A stretch of DNA of 64,000 nucleotides from Ruminococcus sp. (GCA_017542475.1 JAFXXD010000055.1:48580-112579); one strand, 5' to 3'. Counted from the stretch's first letter, positions 51,518 to 59,594 are shown. The notes: generated by a model not told the origin, from the sequence alone. A program made the numbers and translations.

Positions 51518-52873
51518 GTGAAAAGTATCAAGAGATGTCAGCATATCATCACGCTGTTCCTGAGTATATTTCTTGTGGGAATGGTAGTGCTCGTCATCAA
51601 GATAAACCGTGAGGCGTCGTTCTATATGATGAATTCCGACGACCACCGCCTCGGTATGGTCTACGACAGGAAGGGCGATGTGCTCTTCGACGGCTCGGGC
51701 AGGGGAGACTACCCCGATGGCTACTTCATAGATGTAGGCAACCTCATCGGTGACGACAAGGGACAGATGGACAACACCCTCGTTGCTCAGAATATCGGCT
51801 GCCTCAACAACTACAGCTTCTCGGAGGGACTTGTCGATAAGGGCGGCAAGGCGGCTATATACACCACCCTTGACCACGACGCCAACCGCGCCGCCTACAA
51901 CGCATATATGGGCGCGAAGGGCTGTGCGGTCGCGTACAACTACAAGACGGGCGAGCTCCTCGTCTGCACGAGCCTTCCGTCGCTCGACGTGACGCAGGGC
52001 TACGCAAACATTGAAAGTATGGAGTCGGGTACGCTGATGTCGAAGGCTATGTACGGCACAGTACCGGGCTCGACGCAGAAGGTCTCGACGCTCATCTCAG
52101 CCCTCGAAATTATGGGCAGAGAGCGCCTTTTCTCGAAGAGCTACAGCTGCTCGGGCTCGTTCATCAACGCCGAGGGCAAGAGCATCGACTGCCACCAGTC
52201 GTGGGGACACGGCGAGCAGAATATCCAGCAGGCGATAGAGAACAGCTGCAACCCCTTCTTCGCGCAGCTGATACAGGATCCCGATATGCCGCTGGAGCGC
52301 ATAAAATCGCAGTATACAAAGCTCGGCTACGCGATAAACGGCGAGGATATGAAGTACTTCGACATCGACGGCATACAGTGCGAGCGCGCCTCGACCACGC
52401 TGACGGATACAGGCGACTTCATTACCCAGTGGGGCTGTATCGGACAGGGCGACACGCTTGTCAGCCCGATGCAGCTTATGATGTGGCAGAGCGCGATAGC
52501 CAACGGCACAGGCAAGATGACGATGCCGCACCTCATCGACAAGGTGACAGACGTCAGCGGCAGGGTGAAGAAAACGGCTGAAACGGAATACAGCAAGCAG
52601 CTTTTCACTCCGTCCACAGCGAGCACAGTGAAGCAGATGCTGAAGACGAACGGCGCGAACAACTACCAGTGGTCGGTGCCGAATTACGACATCGGCATAA
52701 AGAGCGGAACGGCGCAGGTCAAGGACGGCGACGAGGAGAACGCACTGCTTGTGGGCTTTGTTGACGACGAGGCGCACCCGATAGCGTTCTGCGTGGTGCT
52801 GGAGAACAAGTACAGCACTCCCGTCTCGGCGGAGCAGATACTGACAACGATGCTGAACGCGCTGTGCTCATAA
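51518..52873 (+). CDS. Penicillin-binding transpeptidase (PbpA-like class B)
   Basis: This protein of about 451 residues has one N-terminal membrane helix, a short linker region and a transpeptidase domain that cross-links peptidoglycan. The active-site motifs are present: Ser-x-x-Lys in VPGSTQKVSTL (about residue 186), Ser-x-Asn in IENSCNPFFAQ (about 241) and Lys-Ser-Gly in IGIKSGTAQV (about 394). It is shorter than division PBPs and fits mycobacterial PbpA-like enzymes. The GTG at 51518 is preferred, with GAGGTG six bases before it; GTG 51509 overlaps that site. Confidence 0.93.
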   Translation: MKSIKRCQHIITLFLSIFLVGMVVLVIKINREASFYMMNSDDHRLGMVYDRKGDVLFDGSGRGDYPDGYFIDVGNLIGDDKGQMDNTLVAQNIGCLNNYSFSEGLVDKGGKAAIYTTLDHDANRAAYNAYMGAKGCAVAYNYKTGELLVCTSLPSLDVTQGYANIESMESGTLMSKAMYGTVPGSTQKVSTLISALEIMGRERLFSKSYSCSGSFINAEGKSIDCHQSWGHGEQNIQQAIENSCNPFFAQLIQDPDMPLERIKSQYTKLGYAINGEDMKYFDIDGIQCERASTTLTDTGDFITQWGCIGQGDTLVSPMQLMMWQSAIANGTGKMTMPHLIDKVTDVSGRVKKTAETEYSKQLFTPSTASTVKQMLKTNGANNYQWSVPNYDIGIKSGTAQVKDGDEENALLVGFVDDEAHPIAFCVVLENKYSTPVSAEQILTTMLNALCS

Positions 52874-52917
52874 GTATAAATCGCGGGAATATCTTCCGCC
52901 GCAGAAAGGTTTATCCT

Positions 52918-52985
52918 TGTAGGGGCTGCCTTTGGCAGTCCGCAGATTTGTTTTGCTGAACGGACGCCCAAAGGGCGCCCCTACA
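52918..52985. repeat. Paired TGTAGGGG...CCCCTACA element
   Basis: Starts TGTAGGGGCTGCC and ends GGGCGCCCCTACA, with CTGCCTTTGGCAG and CGCCCAAAGGGCG palindromes inside. It lies in the 342-base gap before hpf, which holds no gene. After it are TAACGGCTAACGGCT and GGGCTCTGAGCTCTGAG short tandem repeats. Confidence 0.75.
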
Positions 52986-53135
52986 ATATATCAACGCAGT
53001 TGATACCGATATAGCTAACGGCTAACGGCTCTTTTCTGGGCTCTGAGCTCTGAGTTCTTCAAATCTTCAATTTGTTAAATCTTACAAAAATGAGCGGTCA
53101 AGCTGTACAACTTCAACAAAATTAACAAATTTCCC

Positions 53136-53164
53136 TTGTAAGGCTGATATTTTTATGGTATAAT
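53136..53164 (+). promoter_or_regulatory. Promoter of hpf
   Basis: TTGTAA, 17 bases, TATAAT. Confidence 0.8.
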
Positions 53165-53215
53165 ATAACCATAAAATAATGCTCTCAAGCGAGAGCTGAA
53201 GGAGGCCATCACTCT

Positions 53216-53743
53216 ATGAAAACAACCATCACAGCTAAGAAAATGCAGATACCGCAGAACTTCACAGAAACCGCTGAAACAAGGATCAATTCAAGACTCG
53301 GAAAATTCTTCGGAGATGAGGCAGACGCAAAGATCGTTATGTCAGAGATAAAGAACAAGATAGTTCTTGAGCTTACCGTAAAATACAACAGTATGATCTA
53401 CCGCGCCGAGCGCTCAGCCGAGGACAAGGCAGTCGCTCTTGACGACGCGATAGACAAGATAATCAGGCAGATCCGCAAGAACAAGACGAAGGTCGAGAAG
53501 AAGCTGAAGGATACAGCATTCAAGGAGGCGTTTGCCGAGCCCGTAGAGGAGATCACGGAATACGAGATAATCAAGGACAAGAAGTTCAAGCTCCGTCCGA
53601 TGAGCGTCGAGGAGGCAATTCTCCAGATGAACCTGCTGAGCCACGCGTTCTTTATGTTCCTGAATGCGGACACGGGAGCGATCAACGTCGTATACAAGCG
53701 TGACGACGGCAACTACGCTCTGCTTGAGCCCGACAACGACTAA
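53216..53743 (+). CDS. hpf: Ribosome hibernation-promoting factor, long form
   Basis: This 175-residue HPF/RaiA-family protein has an N-terminal ribosome-binding domain (NFTETAETRINSRLGKFFGD, AIDKIIRQIRKNKTKVEKKL) and a C-terminal dimerisation domain (IIKDKKFKLRPMSVEEAILQ, LLSHAFFMFLNADTGAINVV). The long form makes 100S ribosome dimers in stationary phase. GAAGGAGG lies before the ATG. It is monocistronic; a structured element (copy B) follows it. Confidence 0.96.
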   Translation: MKTTITAKKMQIPQNFTETAETRINSRLGKFFGDEADAKIVMSEIKNKIVLELTVKYNSMIYRAERSAEDKAVALDDAIDKIIRQIRKNKTKVEKKLKDTAFKEAFAEPVEEITEYEIIKDKKFKLRPMSVEEAILQMNLLSHAFFMFLNADTGAINVVYKRDDGNYALLEPDND

Positions 53744-53757
53744 ACAAACACATATCC

Positions 53758-53874
53758 TATGCGGAGCCTTAATTGCTCCATTTATCTGAAATAGTGGGTT
53801 ACCGAGCTTATAACTGTGGGCTCGGTAATTCTTTGCCACGATTCGGCTGAAGGGACACCCTTCCTCCGCATAGC
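53758..53874. repeat. Structured intergenic element, copy B
   Basis: Closed by a perfect 10-bp stem CTATGCGGAG (53758-53767) / CTCCGCATAG (53865-53874). It holds AGTGGGTTACCGAGC and the hairpin TTACCGAGC/GCTCGGTAA (53800-53829), then AAGGGACACC. Core words are shared with copy A at 30795, but closing and inner stems pair with different bases. It lies between hpf and a same-strand LUD gene. Confidence 0.75.
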
Positions 53875-53907
53875 TATTATATCAGAATAACACTTAGGAG
53901 AGATACT

Positions 53908-54579
53908 ATGAATCAAAACAAGAAAACAGTGCTTGAAATGCGCATAAACAAGGTCGGCGAGAACCTGAAAAAGAACAATATGGAGTTCTACTACGTCCCG
54001 ACGGCGGCGGAGGTCTGTCCGCTCGTCGAAAAGCTCATGCCTGCGGGGAGCTCGGTCACACACGGCGGCAGCGAGTCGATGAAGGAGTGCGGTCTGCCCG
54101 ACCTGCTCAACTCGGGAAGGTACAACTACATCGACCGCTCGAAGGCGACAACTCCCGAGGAGGCGAAGGCTATATACAGGCAGGCATTCTCGGCTGATGT
54201 CTACATCACGAGCGCCAACGCGATAACGGAGGACGGCGTGCTCTATAACGTTGACGGCAACAGCAACCGCATAGCCGCGATAGCCTACGGACCCGACTCC
54301 GTCATCGTCATAGCGGGCTATAACAAGATAGTCCGCGACCTCGCAGAGGCAGAGGTGCGCGTCAAGAACACGGCTGCGCCTCCGAATTGCGTCCGCCTCG
54401 ACTGCGACACCTACTGCGCAAAGACGGGCGAGTGCGTGTCCCTGAAAAAGGCAGACCGCCGGATAAGCGACGGCTGCTGCGGCGACGGAAGGATATGCTG
54501 CAACTACCTGATATCGGCACAGCAGCGCCACAAGGGACGCATCAAGGTGATAATCGTAGGCGAGGAGCTCGGCTTCTAA
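53908..54579 (+). CDS. LUD-domain (LutC/YkgG-type) protein
   Basis: This 223-residue protein has the LUD fold seen in lactate-utilisation proteins LutB/LutC: MEFYYVPTAAEVCPLVEKLM, SSVTHGGSESMKECGL, ADVYITSANAITEDGVLYNV and VIVIAGYNKIVRDLAEAEVR. The C-terminal part has a Cys-rich stretch (CDTYCAKTGEC and DGCCGDGRICCNYL) that could bind a metal cluster. Partner genes lutA/lutB are absent, so a role in lactate oxidation is not supported by context. TAGGAGAG precedes the ATG. Confidence 0.9.
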   Translation: MNQNKKTVLEMRINKVGENLKKNNMEFYYVPTAAEVCPLVEKLMPAGSSVTHGGSESMKECGLPDLLNSGRYNYIDRSKATTPEEAKAIYRQAFSADVYITSANAITEDGVLYNVDGNSNRIAAIAYGPDSVIVIAGYNKIVRDLAEAEVRVKNTAAPPNCVRLDCDTYCAKTGECVSLKKADRRISDGCCGDGRICCNYLISAQQRHKGRIKVIIVGEELGF

Positions 54580-54591
54580 GGGGGAGTTCTT

Positions 54592-55431
54592 ATCGTTTAC
54601 ACTGTTTACCAGCTGCTGTGGTTCTTCGTGATATACGCGTTTCTCGGCTGGTGTCTCGAGGTGACGTATCAGGCTGTCGAGCACGGCAAATTCATCAACC
54701 GCGGCTTTCTCGGCGGACCGTACTGCCCGATATACGGCGTGGGAGTGATAATCGTCACGCTCGCGCTCTATCCGCTCCGCGGGACGGTGATACTGCTGTA
54801 CATCGGCTCGGTGGTGCTGACCTCGTCGCTGGAGCTCATCACGGGCTGCGTGCTCGAAAGGATATTCCACCAGCAGTGGTGGGACTACTCCGACGAAAAA
54901 TTCAACGTCGGAGGCTATATATGCCTGAAATTCTCGCTGCTGTGGGGAGTGGCGTGCCTTGTGACGGTGCGTATCATACACCCCACGATAGAGAAGCTCG
55001 TTGACATTATCCCGCCCACCGCTGGCATAGTCGCAATGGCGCTGATATACGTCGGCTTCACGAGCGACCTCGTCATCACGATAATGGGTATTATGCACAT
55101 CAGGCGGCGTCTGCGCGTGCTGGAGGGCATATCCGCGGAAATGCGCAAGATATCGGACAAAACGGGCGAGAAGCTCTTCGTGGGCGTTGACGCTATCCAC
55201 GACAAGAGCGGCGACATCAACGAAAAGACTCTGCAGCTCCGAAAGCGTGCAGAGGAGCTCCTCGCGAAGTATAAGGAGCTCACCTCACAGCGCAGCCGCG
55301 TCGGCAGACGACTGGAGCACGCCTTCCCCAAGCTGAAGATAGCGCCTCCGAAGGCGCTGAGAGCACCGTTTGAAGCGATAAAGGCGAAGCTTCCGAAGAA
55401 GCCAGACAAGAAGGGCGACACGACCGAATAA
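54592..55431 (+). CDS. CmpB-family (putative ABC-transporter type IV) membrane protein with coiled-coil tail
   Basis: The N-terminal half has four to five membrane helices with the family signatures FLGWCLEVTYQAVEHGKFIN and RGFLGGPYCPIYGVGV, and ERIFHQQWWDYSDEKFNVGG-type sequence (HQQWWDYSD). The C-terminal 110 residues form a charged helical tail (LRKRAEELLAKYKELTSQRS). The function of this family is unknown. The start is unusual. GGGGGAG lies five bases before ATC at 54592, which begins IVYTVYQLLWFFVIYAFLGW, a complete first helix. The only normal start downstream is GTG 54628, which cuts that helix and has no ribosome binding site. Confidence 0.8.
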   Translation: MVYTVYQLLWFFVIYAFLGWCLEVTYQAVEHGKFINRGFLGGPYCPIYGVGVIIVTLALYPLRGTVILLYIGSVVLTSSLELITGCVLERIFHQQWWDYSDEKFNVGGYICLKFSLLWGVACLVTVRIIHPTIEKLVDIIPPTAGIVAMALIYVGFTSDLVITIMGIMHIRRRLRVLEGISAEMRKISDKTGEKLFVGVDAIHDKSGDINEKTLQLRKRAEELLAKYKELTSQRSRVGRRLEHAFPKLKIAPPKALRAPFEAIKAKLPKKPDKKGDTTE

Positions 55432-55435
55432 ACAA

Positions 55436-55469
55436 AAAAGACGTTGGGAGCTGTCTCCCAACGTCTTTT
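55436..55469. terminator. Bidirectional terminator
   Basis: AAAAGACGTTGGGAG / CTCCCAACGTCTTTT with a CTGT loop, between convergent genes. Confidence 0.92.
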
Positions 55470-55472
55470 CTC

Positions 55473-56381
55473 TTATTCACTCAGATCACGTATTATAGCC
55501 TCGAACACAGGGAAGTCCTTATCGTAGGTCTCCTGCATATTCTCCTTCTTGGAGTAGACGAGGTCCTGCGGCTTGCGGATAGCGATGAACCAGTCGTCGG
55601 AGATGACGCTCTTGTCCACGCCGACCTTTTCCGCGAAGCTCGTATCCTTCAGCATAAACTTGTACTTGTCAACGTGCGGATCATCGGGGTAGAGCTCCGA
55701 GAGGTCAACGAGCACGTCCTCAATGGTGATAGCAGAATCAACGGACTTGTTTCCGATGATGATGACTGAATCCGAGTTCTGCAATTCCGCAGTGAGCTTC
55801 TGCGGCACGCTGTTGACGAAGTCCTCCTTCTCGACGCCTGTGTACGGGATATAGTACACGGAGGCGAACTGCTTGCCGTTGTTATTGCTGTCGGGCGTGA
55901 GCTCCGAGAGGTAGTCCTGCAGCTGCGACTGCTCGCCGAGCTCCTGATTCATACCTATCATCAGCACTATCATATCGGGGCGGGGCTTGGTGACGAGGTC
56001 GTACACGAGGATACCGCCGATGAAGACGAGCACGCACGCTATCCCGAGCCACCACTTGTTGAGGTAGAAGAAGCTGCCTATCCTCTGCCCGAGGGACTGC
56101 TTTACCTTTTCGGGCTCTTCCTCGCGGATAGTTTCGCTCTCCTCGATGACGCCTGTTTTCATTTTCAGTAGCTCCAGCCGTTCCTGCTCGAGCCGCTTGT
56201 CGTGAGCCTCAGCCGCTTTCTTCTGGCGCTCCCTGTACTTGCGCTGAGCCTCCTCGCGCTTTTTCCGAGCCTCCTCGTCAGCCTTCTCCTGCATTTCCCG
56301 TGATGTCTGGAAAATGCTCTTGGTGATGTGGAGCTTCTCGTCCTCGGGAGCAGCCGCTTCTTTTTTATCCTTATCGTTCAT
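55473..56381 (-). CDS. Single-span membrane protein with coiled-coil cytoplasmic part, unknown
   Basis: No family is recognised for this protein of about 302 residues. A long charged helix (about 20-85; EEARKKREEAQRKYRERQKK) is followed by a membrane helix (about 115-137, WWLGIACVLVFIGGILVYDLV). An extracytoplasmic alpha/beta domain comes next (MIVLMIGMNQELGEQSQLQD, VIIIGNKSVDSAITIEDVLV). The ATG at 56381 follows GGAGGAAAT. It stands alone on the minus strand. The extracytoplasmic domain might bind a ligand, but that is inference. Confidence 0.82.
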   Translation of the reverse strand: MNDKDKKEAAAPEDEKLHITKSIFQTSREMQEKADEEARKKREEAQRKYRERQKKAAEAHDKRLEQERLELLKMKTGVIEESETIREEEPEKVKQSLGQRIGSFFYLNKWWLGIACVLVFIGGILVYDLVTKPRPDMIVLMIGMNQELGEQSQLQDYLSELTPDSNNNGKQFASVYYIPYTGVEKEDFVNSVPQKLTAELQNSDSVIIIGNKSVDSAITIEDVLVDLSELYPDDPHVDKYKFMLKDTSFAEKVGVDKSVISDDWFIAIRKPQDLVYSKKENMQETYDKDFPVFEAIIRDLSE

Positions 56382-56462
56382 ATTTCCTCCGAACACGGAT
56401 AAGGGCGGAACCTGTCCGCCCTTGTTTTTTTATATTTGGATAAATAACATTTCAGGTGGTCG

Positions 56463-56597
56463 GTAGGTGCTGGGCGTTTGCGTAATTGCCACACATCACA
56501 AACGCTAATTCTGTCAAGACCGCCATTTATGGCACTTGTCATAGTCTTGACTGAATTTGTGTTTGTGGTATAATGAGCAATTGCGAACGCCACTACC
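56463..56597. repeat. Long imperfect inverted repeat with embedded promoter
   Basis: Left arm 56463-56520 and right arm 56544-56597 are complementary over about 50 bases at roughly 70%, including perfect GTCAAGAC/GTCTTGAC inner ends and GGCGTT/AACGCC outer ends. The 23-base centre has GCCATTTATGGC. A TTGACT-16-TATAAT promoter lies inside the right arm. Confidence 0.75.
56547..56574 (+). promoter_or_regulatory. Plus-strand promoter antisense to the lysS operon
   Basis: TTGACT, 16 bases, TATAAT. Transcription would run into the broken zinc-ribbon gene and lysS on the opposite strand. No plus-strand gene follows. Confidence 0.6.
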
Positions 56598-56614
56598 TTA
56601 AATTCGATCTACCC

Positions 56615-56872
56615 TTATATTTTCTTGCCGCAGTACGGACAGCATATCGCCGCTGCATCCCTGCCATAGAGACAGGGATCGCAGTGCGGACACCGCACGT
56701 AAATGATATTCAGAACGATACTTACTATCAGTCCACCGGTTAGTATTAACGTACCGATTATCGCAGTCGTCAATGACGGTATAATGAGTATCGGTGCTTA
56801 TGCTAAAATGAGACTGCCCGGAAATATGCCTGTACATATCATCGCTCTTATGAGCGGCGGCTGATTTTTCAT
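56615..56872 (-). pseudogene. Small two-helix membrane protein with zinc ribbon, interrupted by an in-frame stop
   Basis: The frame starts at an ATG two bases after the lysS stop, with AGGAAG upstream, and reads MKNQPPLIRAMICTGIFPGS LILA in two parts before a TAA at 56798-56800. The same frame then continues for 60 codons: APILIIPSLTTAIIGTLILT, GGLIVSIVLNIIYVRCPHCD, PCLYGRDAAAICCPYCGKKI, then a stop. The second part has membrane helices and a CPHC..CCPYC zinc ribbon, so the stop splits one protein. A TTG at 56773 could start a shorter product, but it has no ribosome binding site. No family is recognised. Confidence 0.7.
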
Positions 56873-56874
56873 AA

Positions 56875-58497
56875 TTATTCTTCCTCGTCGTCCTTAGCCT
56901 GACGTCCGCTGTTAGCGGGGAGTGACTTCATCGTCGGGAACAGCAGCACATCGCGAATAGAAGCGCTGTTGGTGAGGAGCATTACGAGGCGGTCGATACC
57001 GTAGCCGATACCGCCTGTAGGAGGCATACCAATTTCGAGCGCACGGAGGAAATCCTCGTCGGTGCGGTTAGCTTCCTCGTCGCCCTGACTGAGAGCCTCC
57101 TCCTGCGCCTTGAAGCGCTCGCGCTGGTCGATGGGGTCGTTCAGCTCGGAGTAGGCGTTGCACATCTCCCTACCTGTGATGAAGAGTTCGAAGCGCTCAA
57201 CGTAGTCGGGAGCATCGGGCTTCTTCTTGGTGAGAGGTGAAATTTCTATCGGGTGGTCCATAATGAAGGTAGGCTGGATAAGGTGCTCCTCAACGAAAGC
57301 CTCGAAGAAGAGGTTAAGGATATCGCCGCGCTTGTGGCGCTCCTCGTACTCAACGCCCTTTTCGTCGGCTATCTTGCGAGCCTCTTCAAGGGTGGTGATG
57401 TTGCTGAAGTCAACGCCCGAATACTTCTTCACGGCGTCTATCATAGTGAGGCGCTCGAACGGCTTGCCGAGGTCGATCATATACTCGCCGTAGGGCACGC
57501 AGGTGGTACCGCAAACCTCCTGAGCAACGTGGCGGAACATATTCTCTGTGAGGTCCATCATACCGTAGTAGTCGGTGTAAGCCTGATAGAGCTCCATGAG
57601 CGTGAATTCGGGGTTGTGACGTGTATCGACGCCCTCATTGCGGAAAACTCTGCCGATCTCGTAAACTCTCTCGAGACCGCCTACGATGAGGCGCTTGAGG
57701 TAGAGCTCGAGGCTTATGCGGAGCTTGACCTCCTCGTCGAGCGCATTGTAGTGCGTCTCGAACGGTCTTGCGGCAGCTCCGCCCGCATTGGACACGAGCA
57801 TGGGAGTCTCGACCTCCATAAAGCCCTGATCATCGAGATAGCGTCTGATAGAAGCGATTATCTTCGAGCGCTTAACGAATGTGTCCTTGACCTCGGGGTT
57901 GATGATGAGGTCGAGGTAGCGCTGACGGTAGCGGGTGTCGGTGTCCTTGAGACCGTGCCACTTCTCGGGCAGGGGAAGGAGGGACTTCGACAGGAGCTCT
58001 ATCTTATTGGCGTGAATGGATATCTCGCCCTTGCGGGTGCGGAAAACGAAGCCCTCAACGCCGATGATATCGCCGATATCCCACTTCTTCTTGAACTCCT
58101 TGAACAGGTCGGCGCCTATGTCGTTGGAGCGCACATAGACCTGTATGCGGTCGGAGGCGTCACGCACGTCGATGAAGTTAGCCTTGCCCATATCTCTCCA
58201 GCTCATTATACGACCCGCAATGCGTACGGTATTTTCATTGAGCTTTTCGAGCTCGGCAGCCTTTTTCTCCTCGTCGTCGCCGCAGGCAGCGAGTATCTCT
58301 GCTTCCTTGGCTTCGTACTGAGCCTTGAATTCAGCCGCGTGCCCCGTCACATCGTACTTGGTAACGGTGAAGGGGTCGCAGCCTCCCTCGCGGAGAGCCG
58401 CGAGCTTATCGAGCCTGTCCTTCTTCAATATGTTGATGTCCTGCTCCTCCTCGGCGTGAGCAGCATTTTCTATCTGATTTTCGAGATTTTCGCTCAT
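56875..58497 (-). CDS. lysS: Lysyl-tRNA synthetase, class II
   Basis: This 540-residue enzyme charges tRNA-Lys. An N-terminal extension of about 50 residues precedes the OB-fold anticodon domain (VRIAGRIMSWRDMGKANFID). The catalytic core follows with class II motif 1 region (FMEVETPMLVSNAGGAAARPF in parts), motif 2 (VFRNEGVDTRHNPEFTLME) and motif 3 (GIGYGIDRLVMLLT). AAAGGAC precedes the ATG. It follows greA in the same direction with a hairpin pair in the 118-base gap. Confidence 0.97.
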   Translation of the reverse strand: MSENLENQIENAAHAEEEQDINILKKDRLDKLAALREGGCDPFTVTKYDVTGHAAEFKAQYEAKEAEILAACGDDEEKKAAELEKLNENTVRIAGRIMSWRDMGKANFIDVRDASDRIQVYVRSNDIGADLFKEFKKKWDIGDIIGVEGFVFRTRKGEISIHANKIELLSKSLLPLPEKWHGLKDTDTRYRQRYLDLIINPEVKDTFVKRSKIIASIRRYLDDQGFMEVETPMLVSNAGGAAARPFETHYNALDEEVKLRISLELYLKRLIVGGLERVYEIGRVFRNEGVDTRHNPEFTLMELYQAYTDYYGMMDLTENMFRHVAQEVCGTTCVPYGEYMIDLGKPFERLTMIDAVKKYSGVDFSNITTLEEARKIADEKGVEYEERHKRGDILNLFFEAFVEEHLIQPTFIMDHPIEISPLTKKKPDAPDYVERFELFITGREMCNAYSELNDPIDQRERFKAQEEALSQGDEEANRTDEDFLRALEIGMPPTGGIGYGIDRLVMLLTNSASIRDVLLFPTMKSLPANSGRQAKDDEEE

Positions 58498-58528
58498 TAT
58501 AAAAGTCCTTTCAAAAACCGTAGTATTA

Positions 58529-58605
58529 TGTAGGGGCGGATGCCCACATCCGCCCGCATTTTACGCAAAAGCTATATTCGGGTCGATGTAGGCATCGCCC
58601 CCTAC
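58529..58605. repeat. Paired TGTAGGGG...CCCCCTAC element between greA and lysS
   Basis: Starts TGTAGGGGCGGATGCCCACA, ends GGCATCGCCCCCTAC, with GCGGATG..CATCCGC and CGATG..CATCG palindromes. Same layout as at 16741 and 52918. Confidence 0.75.
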
Positions 58606-58615
58606 GAGAATCGCT

Positions 58616-59083
58616 TTACTTGGAGATCTCCACGACCTCAAAGCGGAGCTCGCCGACGGGAGCCTCAACGATGAAGGTATCGCCGACCTTCTTCTTCATA
58701 GCAGCCTTGCCGATGGGTGACTCGTCGGAGATCATATGATTTCTCACGTCAACGTGGTTGGTGCCGACGATAGTGAAGGTCTCGGTCTTCTTGGTGCCGA
58801 CCTTTCTTATCTTGATGACAGAGCCCATACCGATCTCGTCAACGGAGATATTTGACTCCTCGATTACCTCGGCATTGTCGATAGTGTGCTGGAGCTCGGC
58901 GATCTTAGCTTCGAGGATAGCCTGCTCGTTTTTAGCCTCATCGTACTCGGCGTTCTCGGAGAGGTCTCCGTATGAACGGGCGACCTTAAGGCGCTCAGCG
59001 ACTTCCTTACGTTTATTGATCTTGAGGTCGTCAAGCTCGAGGACGAGCTTGTCGTAGCTTGATCTTGACATCTGCTTACCCAT
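58616..59083 (-). CDS. greA: Transcription elongation factor GreA
   Basis: This protein of about 155 residues rescues stalled RNA polymerase by stimulating transcript cleavage. The N-terminal coiled coil (RSYGDLSENAEYDEAKNEQA holds the tip acidic residues) and the C-terminal FKBP-like domain (ISDESPIGKAAMKKKVGDTF) are complete. The ATG at 59083 has AAGGAG nine bases upstream; TTG 59092 is in frame but too close to that site. The promoter is at 59128. Confidence 0.97.
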   Translation of the reverse strand: MGKQMSRSSYDKLVLELDDLKINKRKEVAERLKVARSYGDLSENAEYDEAKNEQAILEAKIAELQHTIDNAEVIEESNISVDEIGMGSVIKIRKVGTKKTETFTIVGTNHVDVRNHMISDESPIGKAAMKKKVGDTFIVEAPVGELRFEVVEISK

Positions 59084-59127
59084 AATGAACAACTCCTTAA
59101 ATAGTAAAGGTTAAAATATACTTATAC

Positions 59128-59156
59128 ATTATACTATATTATACGTGATTTGTCAA
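59128..59156 (-). promoter_or_regulatory. Promoter of greA-lysS
   Basis: Minus-strand perfect TTGACA, 17 bases, perfect TATAAT. Confidence 0.85.
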
Positions 59157-59224
59157 TACGACAACGAATAATAAAAAACGCGTTCCACAGGTTGTGAAAC
59201 GCGAATCAAATAGCGCAAACGCGC

Positions 59225-59299
59225 TGGAGGCGCCACCCAGATTTGAACTGGGGAATCAGGGTGTTGCAGACCCTTGCCTTACCACTTGGCTATAGCGCC
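59225..59299 (-). tRNA. tRNA-Cys (GCA)
   Basis: Acceptor GGCGCTA with TGGCGCC, anticodon loop CTGCAAC, TTCAAATC T-loop, and encoded CCA. Confidence 0.95.
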
Positions 59300-59302
59300 G
59301 GC

Positions 59303-59378
59303 TGGAGCGGATTACGAGGCTCGAACTCGCTACCTCCACCTTGGCAAGGTGGCGCTCTACCAGATGAGCTAAATCCGC
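59303..59378 (-). tRNA. tRNA-Gly (GCC)
   Basis: Acceptor GCGGATT with AATCCGC, anticodon arm CCACC-TTGCCAA-GGTGG, GTTCGAGCC T-arm, encoded CCA. Confidence 0.95.
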
Positions 59379-59380
59379 AA

Positions 59381-59457
59381 TGGCGACCCGGATGAGGCTC
59401 GAACTCACGACCTCTAGCGTGACAGGCTAGCGTTCTAACCAACTGAACTACCGGGCC
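59381..59457 (-). tRNA. tRNA-Asp (GTC)
   Basis: Acceptor GGCCCGG with CCGGGTC (one G-T pair), anticodon arm CTAGC-CTGTCAC-GCTAG, encoded CCA. Confidence 0.95.
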
Positions 59458-59459
59458 AG

Positions 59460-59535
59460 TGGTGGGGACTATAGGGCTCGAACCTATGACCCTCTGCTTG
59501 TAAGGCAGATGCTCTCCCAGCTGAGCTAAACCCCC
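59460..59535 (-). tRNA. tRNA-Val (TAC)
   Basis: Acceptor GGGGGTT with AGTCCCC, anticodon loop CTTACAA, GTTCGAGCC T-arm, encoded CCA. It is first of the four-tRNA transcript. Confidence 0.95.
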
Positions 59536-59565
59536 GACCGTATGACGTCGACTGACGACTTGTAT

Positions 59566-59594
59566 ATTATACCACGCTGCGGGAGGTTTGTCAA
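59566..59594 (-). promoter_or_regulatory. Promoter of the tRNA cluster
   Basis: Minus-strand perfect TTGACA, 17 bases, perfect TATAAT, 30 bases upstream of tRNA-Val. Confidence 0.88.

Noticed and set aside
53782-55200. A 472-codon minus-strand frame opposite the LUD and CmpB-family genes
   Set aside because: Shadow of two plus-strand genes; no start signal and no motif.
56598-56837. A 79-codon minus-strand frame beside lysS
   Set aside because: It is a different frame of the same region; the frame at 56615-56872 gives a zinc ribbon and membrane helices, so it is the meaningful one.
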